Part shown: in pieces, positions 15,326-24,048 of the stretch
Numbering within the stretch: position 1 is the stretch's first letter
Layout of the letters: each line of letters begins with the position of its first letter
Origin: Villigracilis sp024434165
GTDB taxonomy: Bacteria > Chloroflexota > Anaerolineae > Anaerolineales > Villigracilaceae
DNA length: 64,000 nt
Direction of reading: 5' to 3'
Assembly (NCBI GenBank): GCA_030263665.1
Contig: SZPK01000010.1
Location: 56,814 to 120,813, forward strand
Notes under the pieces: model-generated
What the model saw: only the letters and a program-made list of their open reading frames with translations
What the model was told of the DNA's origin: nothing
Database searches by the model: none
Translations under genes and position numbers: made by a program

Positions 15326-15932
15326 GAATTAACTTCACCACTTCCTCGAGCGGCTTCCTCTCCCGCAGCGAGGGAGTCTCATCGGGATAGCCCAATAAGA
15401 ATATTGCCTGCGGCTCCCAGGATTCGGGAATACCCAATGTTTTCTGCACGGTCTCCTGCGCGAACATGGGACTGCACACCCAGACCCCGCCCAGCCCTTC
15501 GGCATGGGCGGCGAGCAGTAACTGCATCCCTGCATTCGCCGCGGACTGGGTGGCGATGATGTATTCGGCTTTCCTGCGGCGCATATCGGGGTAGGCGTCC
15601 ATTTCGGTCATGTCCACGCAGAGGAGGATGACAACCGGTGCGCCGGTAAGCCGTTCGCGGGAGCGGTTGACAAGTTTGACGATTTTCTCAGGGGGGAGAT
15701 TGTCCTTTTCCAGGTCGTGTTGAAATTCCTCCAACATGGAATCGGAGAGCCGCTTTTTTGCGGCGGGATCGGTCAGCACGACGAAGCGCCAGGGCTGACG
15801 GTTATGGGCGGAGGGGGCAAAGGTGGCGGTGTGAAGAAGTTCTCTTATGACGGAATCAGGCACCGGGTCCGGTTTGAAGCGGCGGATCGAGCGGCGTGTG
15901 CGGAGAAAGTCGAGCAGGTTCGTATTCGTCAA
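15318..15932 (-). CDS. Nitroreductase-family protein, probable dehydro-F420 reductase (FbiB C-terminal-domain-like)
   Basis: The protein has the FMN-dependent nitroreductase fold: FLRTRRSIRRFKPDPVPDSVI with the FMN-binding RRSIRRF, TFAPSAHNRQPWRFVVL, AANAGMQLLLAAHAEGLGGVWV, and a C-terminal LGYPDE. In mycobacterial FbiB the CofE domain is fused to such a domain, which reduces dehydro-F420-0. Here a separate gene next to cofE would do the same. The likely start is TTG at 15932 (204 residues); the upstream frame runs through heptamer repeats (QWTVDDDKE, MVHRPPSIR) and has no better start. A general nitroreductase remains possible. Confidence 0.75.
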   Translation of the reverse strand: MTNTNLLDFLRTRRSIRRFKPDPVPDSVIRELLHTATFAPSAHNRQPWRFVVLTDPAAKKRLSDSMLEEFQHDLEKDNLPPEKIVKLVNRSRERLTGAPVVILLCVDMTEMDAYPDMRRRKAEYIIATQSAANAGMQLLLAAHAEGLGGVWVCSPMFAQETVQKTLGIPESWEPQAIFLLGYPDETPSLRERKPLEEVVKLIRP

Positions 15933-15984
15933 AGGATATATTCTCGCCAATCCGTTTATATCAAACCTGCATAAGATTCCCGTT

Positions 15985-16060
15985 AGCGTTCTTATGGATG
16001 GTGGACGATGGACCATAGACCGTTCTTTGTCATCGTCCACTGTCCATTGTCTTTTATCGG
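15985..16060. repeat. Heptamer array between nitroreductase and cofE
   Basis: GGATGGTGGACGATGGACC and CATCGTCCACTGTCCATTG units run up to the cofE stop codon. They read open in the nitroreductase frame, but are probably 5' untranslated there. Confidence 0.75.
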
Positions 16061-16821
16061 AACATATCCATATCTTTGGGGCGGATGAGTTCCGCGAGCG
16101 AGCCTTCGCCAAGCGGATAGGGAAACCCGCGCACGTGGACGATGGGCGTGCCTTCGGCGGCTTGACCCATCACCAGCGAGGCGGCGGCGGCGAGTTCATC
16201 CGCCGCGGCGACGATGGTGGCTTTGAGGGTGTAGCCGAACAGGTCGCGCCAGCCGCGTTCATCCACGAGGGCGGGAATGCCGCTCAAGCCGATGCAGATG
16301 CCGACCGTGCCGTTGCGCCAGGCGCGCCCGTGTGAATCGATCACCATCACGCCGACGGTTCTGCCTGCCCGCCGTTTGATTTGTTCGCGCAGTTCCTTTG
16401 CGGATTTATCGGGGTTTTCCGGCAGAAGCAAAACATACTCTTCGTTTGAGCTGCCTTCGCCCATTACGTTGGAATGGTCAATGCCTGCATTGGCGCAGAC
16501 AAAGCCGAGTTTGTGCTCTACCACGATCACCCCTTTGCGCGAGCGGAGCACTTCGCTGCTTTCGCGCAGCATCAATTCGACGAGGCGCGGGTCTTTTTCG
16601 GTCTGTTCGCCGAGCTCGATGGCGCGCTGCGAGGGCTGGATGCCCGCCAGGTTGACCATGCGCCCCTCCGCCTTGCTGACGATCTTCTGCGCGAGGACGA
16701 GGATGTCGCCATCCTGCAAATCCAGGCTCGTTTCGCGCAATGATTTAAGAAGAATATCCGCCAGGTCGTCACCGTGGCGGATGAGGGGAATCCTTTGGAG
16801 CGGGGTGAGTACAAGGGACAA
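16054..16821 (-). CDS. cofE: Coenzyme F420-0:L-glutamate ligase
   Basis: CofE adds one or more gamma-linked glutamates to F420-0 with GTP. The 255-residue protein shows the family pattern: LQDGDILVLAQKIVSKAEGRMVNL near 36-58, VCANAGIDHSNV near 109-120 with the metal site, and VGVMVIDSHGRAWRNGTVGICIGLSGI near 155-181. The frame begins with TTG at 16821 and there is no ATG near it, so the exact start is uncertain. Its neighbours are the nitroreductase and npdG, with cofC and cofD further on, all on one strand. Confidence 0.9.
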   Translation of the reverse strand: MSLVLTPLQRIPLIRHGDDLADILLKSLRETSLDLQDGDILVLAQKIVSKAEGRMVNLAGIQPSQRAIELGEQTEKDPRLVELMLRESSEVLRSRKGVIVVEHKLGFVCANAGIDHSNVMGEGSSNEEYVLLLPENPDKSAKELREQIKRRAGRTVGVMVIDSHGRAWRNGTVGICIGLSGIPALVDERGWRDLFGYTLKATIVAAADELAAAASLVMGQAAEGTPIVHVRGFPYPLGEGSLAELIRPKDMDMFR

Positions 16822-17069
16822 GGTTAATCAGTCTCAATATTTGATATTGGAGGATCCAGCAAGTCAATCAATTCACGCACACTGGCGGCGGCGATCAACC
16901 AAATACGGTTAATTCATGGAGAAAAATCACGGTCGTTCGGCGGCATAAATTACCTTCATGTTGTTCAGAATATTCCGCTTGCGGAACGTTTTTTAATCCT
17001 TCGCGCTCGACCTAATCCGCCTCGCGTCCGAACAATTTGGGAATTTTTACCTTGACCTTGCTCATGTCG

Positions 17070-17747
17070 TTACGCTTTCTTTACTCCTGTGATCTTTATC
17101 CCTGCAAAGGTGGAGCCGTATTTTTTGTTGATGCCGATCAACACGCTGGTGAGTCCCTCGACCACCACCGAATTCTCGATCGGTCCGGCGTCCCAGCCGG
17201 TTAACCCGGCGGCTTCGACGAGTTTGACGACCTCGGTGCGGGCATTCTTGCTTGTGCCGGTCACCAGCACATCGCATTCCAGCTCGGAGTTTTCCAGCAG
17301 GTGTTCGTGCGAGATGTTCTGGAAGGCGGTGCACACCTCCACGCCTTCGCCGAGGATTTGCTTCGCCTCCTGCGCGGCGGACCCGGCGGCGGGCATTTGC
17401 ACCGTGGAGATCTTCGGCGGGACGAGCGGCACGGTCACATCCACGAGGATTTTGCCCTTCAATTCGTCCCGGACCGATTCAAGCGTATCACGATGCGCGG
17501 AATACGGCACGGTCAACACGGCGATATTCGCCTCCTTCGCCGCCTGCTGGTTGCTCATTCCAGCGACGGTGGTTCCATCCCGGAGCATTTCCTGAATTTC
17601 CTTTGCCGCCGCGGCGGCTTTTTCTTCCGAACGCGAACCGATGATGACGTGATACCCCGCGCGCGCCCAGCGATAGGCAAGTCCTTTCCCCTCCCTTCCG
17701 GTCCCGCCCAGCACCGCGATGGTTAACATAAGCTGTTCGTCTTTCAT
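17070..17747 (-). CDS. npdG: NADPH:F420 oxidoreductase
   Basis: A 225-residue NADP-dependent F420 reductase that links the NADPH and F420H2 pools. The N-terminal dinucleotide motif is LGGTGREGKGLAYRWARAGY with GSR as the NADP-selective end. TVPYSAHRDTLESV, VTVPLVPP and CTAFQNISHEHL match the archaeal Fno and bacterial NpdG family. The start at 17747 has a GGAGA ribosome site. It is upstream of cofE on the same strand, so cofactor production and use are grouped. Confidence 0.87.
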   Translation of the reverse strand: MKDEQLMLTIAVLGGTGREGKGLAYRWARAGYHVIIGSRSEEKAAAAAKEIQEMLRDGTTVAGMSNQQAAKEANIAVLTVPYSAHRDTLESVRDELKGKILVDVTVPLVPPKISTVQMPAAGSAAQEAKQILGEGVEVCTAFQNISHEHLLENSELECDVLVTGTSKNARTEVVKLVEAAGLTGWDAGPIENSVVVEGLTSVLIGINKKYGSTFAGIKITGVKKA

Positions 17748-17784
17748 GAAGTCTCCGTTGTTGAAATGAAATTTTGGGTCTGGG

Positions 17785-19137
17785 CTACAGGACCTTCGCC
17801 GCTTCCTCTTCGTACTTCTTCCAGACGCGCGGAGCGATTTCCCTGGCGCGCGCGGCGATCTCCGCTTCGTCGAGCGTGAGCAGTTCGCGGTTTTTCATCA
17901 GGAACTTCCCGGCGACCATCGTGCTGGCAACCATGCTCTGCTGGAAGCCGAAGAGGATGTGCCAGGGCAGGTTGCCTTCGGTGAGCGGCGTGTGCGGGTG
18001 ATAGTCCACGAAGATCAAATCCGCCGCTGCGCCGGGGACGATCTGCCCGATGGGTGCAGCGGGGAAGAACATGCCCGCGAGCGCGGCGTTGTTGTAAATT
18101 GCCATTTGTTGAACGTCATAACCGCCCATGCGGCGCGGGTCGCGGTGTTCGACTTTGTGGAGGAGGTAGGCGGTCTTCCACTCGTCCCACATGGAGTTGG
18201 TAAAGCCGTCGTTGCCCAGACAGACCTTGATTCCCATGCGCATCATGGATTCGATCTGCGCCGCGCCCACACCGTTGTTCATGTTCGAGCGCGGCTGGTG
18301 CGAAAGCCATGTGCCGGTCTCCTTGAGAATTTCCATCTCACGCGCGTCGAAATGGACGCCGTGCGCGGCGATGGTGTTGGGTCCGAGGATGTTGTGCTTT
18401 TGCAGGCGGTCAATCACGCGCATGCCGCTTTTTTGCAGGCTGTCGTATTCGTCCGCTTCGTGCTCCGCCGTGTGGATGTGGAAGCCCGTCCCTGCGGGGG
18501 CGGCGGCGCGGCAGGCTTGCAGGGTGGCGCCTGAAAGCGTCAGGCTGGCGTGCAGCCCAAAGGTCCCGGCAAGACGCGGATGCGGGTCTGCGGCGAGGCG
18601 TTTGAGGAAGCGCACGTTCTCGCTGATTCCCGCGCTGGCTTTGTCAATTCCATCGCGGTCGGTCACTTCGTAGCAAAGCACGCCGCGCAGACCGCTTTTA
18701 TCCACGGCGTCGGCGATGATGTCGAGCGAGCCGTCAATGTAATTGGGGGAGGCGTGGTGGTCAATGAGCGTGGTCGTGCCGTGTTTGATCGCGTCCACAA
18801 GGCAGACGAGCGCAGAGTAACGAATTGCCTCCGCATCCAGCGAACGGTCAAGGGGCCACCACAACTTCTGCAGAATCTCCGGGAAGTCCTTCGGCGCGGG
18901 TCCGGGAATCGCCATGCCGCGCGCGAACGCGCCGTAGAAATGTGTGTGCGCGCAGATTCCGCCGGGCATCACGTACTGACCATTCGCGTCCACCGGCTTG
19001 GTTTTGGGATGTTTCGCTGTGAGCGACCTGGTTGTGCCGATTTCCTGGATGTGCCCGTCCTCGATGTAGATGGCGTGATTGGCAAGCACCCGGTTTGGGG
19101 TTTCCCAAGTGATGACGTTTGCGTTTGTAATTAACAT
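17785..19137 (-). CDS. ssnA: SsnA-like metal-dependent amidohydrolase
   Basis: A 450-residue enzyme of the cytosine deaminase/TrzF-like amidohydrolases, closest in pattern to SsnA. Metal ligands are visible: ICAHTHFYGAFARG near residue 65 (HxH), FHIHTAEHEADEYD near 220, IAAHGVHF near 257, and CLGNDGFTNSMW near 310 with the catalytic Asp. SsnA proteins are often encoded with molybdenum hydroxylases of purine and selenium metabolism, but the nearest such gene here is 17 kb away. The ATG lies one base after the stop of the NACHT gene, so the two are probably co-transcribed. Confidence 0.8.
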   Translation of the reverse strand: MLITNANVITWETPNRVLANHAIYIEDGHIQEIGTTRSLTAKHPKTKPVDANGQYVMPGGICAHTHFYGAFARGMAIPGPAPKDFPEILQKLWWPLDRSLDAEAIRYSALVCLVDAIKHGTTTLIDHHASPNYIDGSLDIIADAVDKSGLRGVLCYEVTDRDGIDKASAGISENVRFLKRLAADPHPRLAGTFGLHASLTLSGATLQACRAAAPAGTGFHIHTAEHEADEYDSLQKSGMRVIDRLQKHNILGPNTIAAHGVHFDAREMEILKETGTWLSHQPRSNMNNGVGAAQIESMMRMGIKVCLGNDGFTNSMWDEWKTAYLLHKVEHRDPRRMGGYDVQQMAIYNNAALAGMFFPAAPIGQIVPGAAADLIFVDYHPHTPLTEGNLPWHILFGFQQSMVASTMVAGKFLMKNRELLTLDEAEIAARAREIAPRVWKKYEEEAAKVL

Positions 19138-19138
19138 G

Positions 19139-21664
19139 CTAACTCAATCCATACTGGCTGGGATGTGGAAGTTTGACGCCGGACATGCCGATTTCCCAAA
19201 GGGTGTTGAACGCGGCTTCGCGCAGTTCGGGCTCATCCATGTACATCGCTTCATAGATTCGCGAGATCACGCCTTCGTTCGGGGTGAATTTCAGGTAGGG
19301 CAGGGCGGCAAGACGGTTGTCTGGGTCTTCGCCTTTGAGGGCAAGCAGGAGGATGTCGGTTGCCGGGACGCCGGGGGATACGCCCATGCCTTGTTTTGCA
19401 GCAAACTCGACCAGCCAGGGCGATTCATGCGGCGCTTTGAGTTTGCCGGGCGCAAGCAGTTCCATGTGCGCCTTTGCGTCCAGCACTTCGGCGGCGGCGT
19501 TGCGGACGATCCACTGGTCGTCTTCGATCTGAGCCTTCTTAAGCAATTCCACCGCCCACGGTTCGCGGATTCGCCCGAGCCCATACACGACCGCGCGTCG
19601 CAGGAGGATGTCGTTCAGCGTAATGCCGTCCTTCAGCATGGCATGACCCTCCACCGGGTCGTTTGCCAGCGCTTCCCCGGCGGCGCGGCGGATTTCTTCA
19701 TCTCCGCTGAGCAGGGTATGAGCGACGATTTCGAGCGCTTCGGTCGTGCCAATGGCAACCAGCGCCATGCAGGCGGCGCGGCGCACGCCCAGGCTTGGGG
19801 CGTTCAACGCTCCTTTCAAGGTATTTATCGCTTTCGTGTCGCGGATTGCGCCTGAGCCGAGAACGGATAGCTGCACCAGTTCAAATGACATGGTGGCGGC
19901 AAACTGGCGGAACAAGGTTGCGGCAGCCGGGTCGTTGCTGTAAACAAACGCCGCCATGGCTTGTCCGCGCAGGCTGAGGGGGATGCCTTCCATTTGCAGA
20001 ATGCCAGCCAGCGCGCTGAAGATTTTTCCGCGCCAGGGGGCGTTTTTGGGAGCGTCTCTCAGCCAGCGCGCGGCGGTAAACAGCGGACGCTGCATGGGCA
20101 GGCGCGAATATTCCAAAAGGGATTGCACCAATTTGCTGGCATCGCCATGCACGGAGAAATACCGCATGGCAAGATGTTTTCCCAGCCAGTCGTGCTGTTC
20201 GAGGAGGGTTTCTTCGGCGTTGTAGTTTGTCAGCGCCTGACCGGCAAGATAACCGGCAAAAACGGGATGCAGGAAACGCATCCGGTTGTTCGGGTGGGAA
20301 ACGAGCAAGCCGCTGGATGCCATTTTTCCCAGCAAGCCGCTCGAGGGCGTGGAAACCTTTTCGACCTTTTTCTTCCCTTTTTTGGGCTTGGTCTCCTCTT
20401 TTGTTTCTTCTTCGACGCCTTCGCCTTCGGCTGCGTCTTCTGCGATCTCGAACGATTTGACCCAGGCGCGCGCCTTGCGAGGATCGAACACGGGCTGGGC
20501 GCTGACGATCACCTGCATGGCAAGCGTTTCGAGCGCGGCGACCGGCGTGTTGACGGGCGCGACCCGCCGGATGTGCGTGGCGATTGCCTCCAACACGTGC
20601 GGACCGAGACTGTCGCCCGCGTACGCGCCCCAGACCTTCAGGGTCAACTCAAGGGGAGATAAATTCACATTGTCGGCGCTCAGCCATGTGTTAAGCAGAA
20701 GCGGGTCCACCTGTTCAGGACCGGTCTGCGCCCAGGCTTCCATCGCAACGGTCTGCGACCACAACTGTCCCCACTTTTCGATGAACGCCAGGTTCTCACG
20801 CGCCGTCCAGGCGCACAAGGCGAGCGGCGCAAAACCAAGCGGAATCAATCCATCCAGATATTCGGGCGTGCCCGTTGTGACGATGCGTGTTTTTGGGTGG
20901 GTTTGCAGGAGCAATTTAAAGTATTCGGTAACGACCTGCTGTTCGTCGGGGGTGATTTCGTCGTAGCCATCCACCAGCAGGAGGGCGTTTTCGTTTTTGA
21001 AGGTGTTTTGGATGAAACTCGTTAATCGTCCGTAATCGAACGCGCCCACATGCTCGGCGGCGGATTCGATCAACGGGTTGAGTAGATTCTTGACATCCTT
21101 GACCGGGAGGTTCAAATCGGCGACATGGACGAGAAACGGGACCGCCTCCTTCATTGCCCCCAGACTCTCGCTTCGATTCGACGCCAGGCTTGCGAGGTGA
21201 GCCAGAGCCACCGTCTTCCCGACGCCGGGTTGACCGATAATGACGATGTTGGCATTGCCGGAGATTGCCTGCGGCAGGGTGAGCGTCTGCGGTTTGTAGA
21301 TGGCGGCGATTTCGGGCCAGGCAGGCAGATAGGGCAGGGTTTGTGTGATGGTGTCTTCGAATTTGGGCGGTGTGCCGGGTTCGACCCTGGGCGGCGGCGC
21401 AAGGAGCAGCGGCTCGAGGATGATTTCATCCAGCGCGAAAAGCGGCGCGGCGAGATGCATGCCTTGCGCGCGGCGGAGCGTGGCGCGGCGATGATTCTCC
21501 TCCACGGTGTTGGTTTTGCGGCTTTGGGCGGCTTCACGCTGTTCGCGCCAGCTTTCGCGCAGTTCGTTCCACAGCGGGCGGGCGCGCGTGATGATGACCC
21601 AAATGATGATCCCGGCGGCGAAACCGACGAAGAAGGAGAACGGGTCAATGGCGAAGGAAAACAT
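19139..21664 (-). CDS. Membrane-anchored NACHT-type NTPase with HEAT repeats
   Basis: This 841-residue protein has an N-terminal membrane segment (residues 9-27) and a linker, then an NTPase domain: Walker A IIGQPGVGKT at 142-151, Walker B ALLLVDGYDE at 227-236, and RIVTTGTPEYLDGL, an arginine-sensor-like segment. The order matches NACHT/STAND ATPases. From about 540 to the end it is made of HEAT-like helical repeats (RRAACMALVAIGTTEALEIV, RRAAGEALANDPVEG and more). A Lys/Glu-rich linker lies near 425-445. Such proteins sense or scaffold; some bacterial NACHT proteins defend against phage. Here the neighbours are ordinary metabolic genes, so defence is only one possibility. Confidence 0.8.
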   Translation of the reverse strand: MFSFAIDPFSFFVGFAAGIIIWVIITRARPLWNELRESWREQREAAQSRKTNTVEENHRRATLRRAQGMHLAAPLFALDEIILEPLLLAPPPRVEPGTPPKFEDTITQTLPYLPAWPEIAAIYKPQTLTLPQAISGNANIVIIGQPGVGKTVALAHLASLASNRSESLGAMKEAVPFLVHVADLNLPVKDVKNLLNPLIESAAEHVGAFDYGRLTSFIQNTFKNENALLLVDGYDEITPDEQQVVTEYFKLLLQTHPKTRIVTTGTPEYLDGLIPLGFAPLALCAWTARENLAFIEKWGQLWSQTVAMEAWAQTGPEQVDPLLLNTWLSADNVNLSPLELTLKVWGAYAGDSLGPHVLEAIATHIRRVAPVNTPVAALETLAMQVIVSAQPVFDPRKARAWVKSFEIAEDAAEGEGVEEETKEETKPKKGKKKVEKVSTPSSGLLGKMASSGLLVSHPNNRMRFLHPVFAGYLAGQALTNYNAEETLLEQHDWLGKHLAMRYFSVHGDASKLVQSLLEYSRLPMQRPLFTAARWLRDAPKNAPWRGKIFSALAGILQMEGIPLSLRGQAMAAFVYSNDPAAATLFRQFAATMSFELVQLSVLGSGAIRDTKAINTLKGALNAPSLGVRRAACMALVAIGTTEALEIVAHTLLSGDEEIRRAAGEALANDPVEGHAMLKDGITLNDILLRRAVVYGLGRIREPWAVELLKKAQIEDDQWIVRNAAAEVLDAKAHMELLAPGKLKAPHESPWLVEFAAKQGMGVSPGVPATDILLLALKGEDPDNRLAALPYLKFTPNEGVISRIYEAMYMDEPELREAAFNTLWEIGMSGVKLPHPSQYGLS

Positions 21665-21671
21665 GATGAAT

Positions 21672-22373
21672 TCAGTTGGCGAAAAGAATACGCCCGCAGG
21701 ACGGGCAGTGAATCAGCGTTTTTTGCGAGCGGGCGTTCTGTTGAACTGCGGCGTTGATGGTCGTGCCGCAGGCGGCGCAGGCGTCGTCTGCCACTTCGGC
21801 TACAGCGAGACCGCGCTTCTGGCGGCGGAGGTCTTCGTACACATGCAAGAGGTCGCTGGAAATGGGCGCCAGCGCGGCTTCACGCTCCTCCGCCAGACTT
21901 TCCAATTGCCTGGCAAATGAAGTCCGCTCCTCGATGAGTTTTTTATGTTCGTTTCCCAGCCGCGATTGAACGGCTTCGAGTTCGGCTTTCGCGTTTTGCA
22001 GTTCAGCCGAGGCGGTCTCTGCGTTGAGCATGGCTTCCAGTTGACGCTCCTCCAGCGTGGCGAGGTGCTTCTTCAGCGATTCCACGTCCTTTTGCAGGTC
22101 CTGGAGTTCCTTGGGGTTCTTTACGTTTCCGCCGTACAGGCTGGATTCCGCGTGTTCGATCTTGATCTTTTGCGCTTCCACCTCGGTTTCGGCGAACTTC
22201 AGGTCGTGGAGCGCGCGGTGATGTTCTTTCTGGGCGTCTTCCAGGCGGGTGAGCGCCGCTTTCAGTTCGGCGTCGTTTTCCAGCGTCTTGCGGATAGCGT
22301 CCAGGCGAGCCTGCGCGCGATCAATCTGTCTATCCACTTGTTGAAGCCGGTAAAGACCGAGTGATGCGCTCAT
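21672..22373 (-). CDS. Coiled-coil protein with C-terminal C4 zinc ribbon (COG1579 family)
   Basis: The 233-residue protein is a long antiparallel coiled coil (about residues 1-175, with YGGNVKNPKELQDLQKDVES at the helical turn) followed by a zinc ribbon with Cys pairs CAACG and CPSCG near 197 and 223. This is the COG1579 architecture. Its molecular role is not firmly known; nucleic-acid or ribosome association has been suggested for relatives. The ATG is seven bases from a TATAAT box and there is little room for a ribosome site, so the mRNA may be leaderless. It lies just before the NACHT gene on the same strand. Confidence 0.82.
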   Translation of the reverse strand: MSASLGLYRLQQVDRQIDRAQARLDAIRKTLENDAELKAALTRLEDAQKEHHRALHDLKFAETEVEAQKIKIEHAESSLYGGNVKNPKELQDLQKDVESLKKHLATLEERQLEAMLNAETASAELQNAKAELEAVQSRLGNEHKKLIEERTSFARQLESLAEEREAALAPISSDLLHVYEDLRRQKRGLAVAEVADDACAACGTTINAAVQQNARSQKTLIHCPSCGRILFAN

Positions 22374-22380
22374 GCCTCGA

Positions 22381-22386
22381 ATTATA
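22381..22386 (-). promoter_or_regulatory. -10 box seven bases from the zinc-ribbon gene start
   Basis: A minus-strand TATAAT is followed by TCGAGGC and then the ATG. GAGG overlaps the place where transcription would begin, so a leaderless or near-leaderless start is likely. Confidence 0.5.
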
Positions 22387-22405
22387 TACGAAGAGTGAAA
22401 AAATA

Positions 22406-22429
22406 ACCCGTTTTCGTTGGAAAACGGGT
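22406..22429 (-). terminator. Rho-independent terminator of the serine hydrolase gene
   Basis: ACCCGTTTTC and GAAAACGGGT form a perfect 10-bp stem with a four-base loop, followed on the minus strand by TTATTTTTTC. It lies eight bases after the stop codon of the upstream gene. Confidence 0.85.
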
Positions 22430-22436
22430 CGAGCGG

Positions 22437-23927
22437 TCATTGAGTTGTGATATTGAAGTAGTTGTATACCGCCTGCGTCAGGTTGACGAAAAGGGGATTG
22501 GTGATATCCCAGATGTTTTGCACGGGATGATAGGTGTAGATGGAAAGGACGAAATTCCCGCCGGGCGAATAGACAATGCCGACATCGCTGGTGTCGTGCA
22601 TGACGCCGTCGCGGGAGAGGACGTATCCGTGTTTGTGCGGCACAAGCGTTCCATCTGGTACGCCGCCCTGGATGAGCGAGCCAAGTTTATCCTGCGCCAT
22701 GAAGTCAATCAGCAGCTGGCAGGTCGCCGGGTTGACCTTATCCGGGAAGGCGGCGATGAGCGCGCCGCCGCTGTTCTGGGCGCAATGGTAAATATCCGCG
22801 AGCAGGGAGCCCATTTCCGCCGGCGTGGTTTGCGAGTAGGGATCGGGGTCGGCGAACACGTCGGTTCTTGAATTGCCGGGCGTGATGCGCCCGGGCAGAA
22901 GGTTCGGCGCGCCGAGGTAGAACATGCCGCCGAGGAACGTGCTCTTCAAGCCGAGCGCTTCCATATTTTGCGTGACGATCACCGGACCGTTGACCGGGTC
23001 AATCCGTTCGAGGATGAGGTCGGTGGCGGAGTTATCCGACCTGCCGAGCACGCGCGAGATGATGTCCGCCGTCTGCGAATCGAGGCTGCTTCCGCGGTTG
23101 ATGAGGTAGGAAGCCACGATGGGAACTTTGATGGTGCTGGAGGCGGTGAAGGCGACATCCGGTTCCACCGTGATTTCCTGTTTGTTGTTGATCGCAAAAT
23201 GGATTTCCTGCCCGGTCTGCAAGTCCATCATGTAGAAGCCGATCAGCCCGTCGAAATCCGATGTGATGACGATTTGCTTGAGGAGGATTTCCAGGTTTTC
23301 AATCGTTGGGCGGGCGGCGGAACTGCGCGTGAACGACAACGCCACCGAGCGGTTGGTGGGCGAACGCAGCGCATCGGAGATGAGCAGGACGGCGCGCTCA
23401 AGGTCGAGAGTCCGCCCTGGAGCGCCGGGCAGGAATGAGGTCCCGCCTGGAATCGGCTGCGCGGGCGCGGGCGGTTCGTCGTAGCGGGAGGCAATCTCGT
23501 TCTGAAGATATTCGCGCAGGCGGTCCTCCGAGATGGTGGCGCTCAAAGGGATTTGGGTTTCGGGCGGGGTCCGGTTCCAAATGTAATCCCAAAATCCGCC
23601 CCAGAACGACCCGCCCGTGCGCGAGAGGTCTGCCGCGGCGAGCATGGTCTCGATGTCAATTTGAAAGCCGACCGTGCCTGGGTCAATGTGGATCGAGGCA
23701 TCTTCGTATCTTGCCTCGATGGGCGAAGTGTATATTTCGAGCAGGCGCTGAGAGGCTTCGGCTGGCGAGAGCCCGCCGACCGGCACGCCTGCAATGGTCA
23801 TACCGGCAGGGTAATTATTTCTCTGGCGGCTGTAGGTGATCAGTGAAGTGATCGCCAGCACAAGCGCGGCGGTCAAAAACAGAATGGAAACACCCCGAAG
23901 GATGATGTTGGTATTGCGGTTTCTCAC
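22437..23927 (-). CDS. Class A beta-lactamase-like serine hydrolase, membrane-anchored
   Basis: A 496-residue protein with an N-terminal membrane anchor (residues 9-31) and an extracellular part. A peptidoglycan-binding-4-like segment (AGVPVGGLSPAEASQRLLEI) follows at about 46-65. The C-terminal domain carries the penicilloyl-serine-transferase motifs: SxxK at Ser264-Lys267 (SSTIK), SDN at 297-299 and a KTG-equivalent KHG at 432-434. A long insert separates the two parts. It may be a cell-wall enzyme or a beta-lactamase; the omega-loop glutamate is not obvious. The start is GTG at 23927 with a GGAGG ribosome site. Confidence 0.8.
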   Translation of the reverse strand: MRNRNTNIILRGVSILFLTAALVLAITSLITYSRQRNNYPAGMTIAGVPVGGLSPAEASQRLLEIYTSPIEARYEDASIHIDPGTVGFQIDIETMLAAADLSRTGGSFWGGFWDYIWNRTPPETQIPLSATISEDRLREYLQNEIASRYDEPPAPAQPIPGGTSFLPGAPGRTLDLERAVLLISDALRSPTNRSVALSFTRSSAARPTIENLEILLKQIVITSDFDGLIGFYMMDLQTGQEIHFAINNKQEITVEPDVAFTASSTIKVPIVASYLINRGSSLDSQTADIISRVLGRSDNSATDLILERIDPVNGPVIVTQNMEALGLKSTFLGGMFYLGAPNLLPGRITPGNSRTDVFADPDPYSQTTPAEMGSLLADIYHCAQNSGGALIAAFPDKVNPATCQLLIDFMAQDKLGSLIQGGVPDGTLVPHKHGYVLSRDGVMHDTSDVGIVYSPGGNFVLSIYTYHPVQNIWDITNPLFVNLTQAVYNYFNITTQ

Positions 23928-24048
23928 GTTGGACTGCCTCCAGAATTATGACAAACATCACGGAAAAAGTATAACATACCGAAACAGGGCGCTTGTGCTA
24001 GAATAAGTCAGCATTAATGATTTTCCACCTCACCGACAAGGATGCATA

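Noticed and set aside
15933..16112. N-terminal extension of the nitroreductase to 264 residues
   Set aside because: The extra 60 residues are encoded by heptamer repeats and cofE sequence. The family begins near the TTG at 15932.
16973..16994. TTCCGCTTGCGGAA hairpin followed by TTTTTT on the plus strand
   Set aside because: It looks like a terminator, but no plus-strand gene leads into it; it may be chance or act weakly on the minus strand.
17012..17065. A 17-codon frame MSKVKVKIPKLFGREAD after npdG
   Set aside because: It has a plausible start but a weak ribosome site and no family resemblance, and is too short to support.
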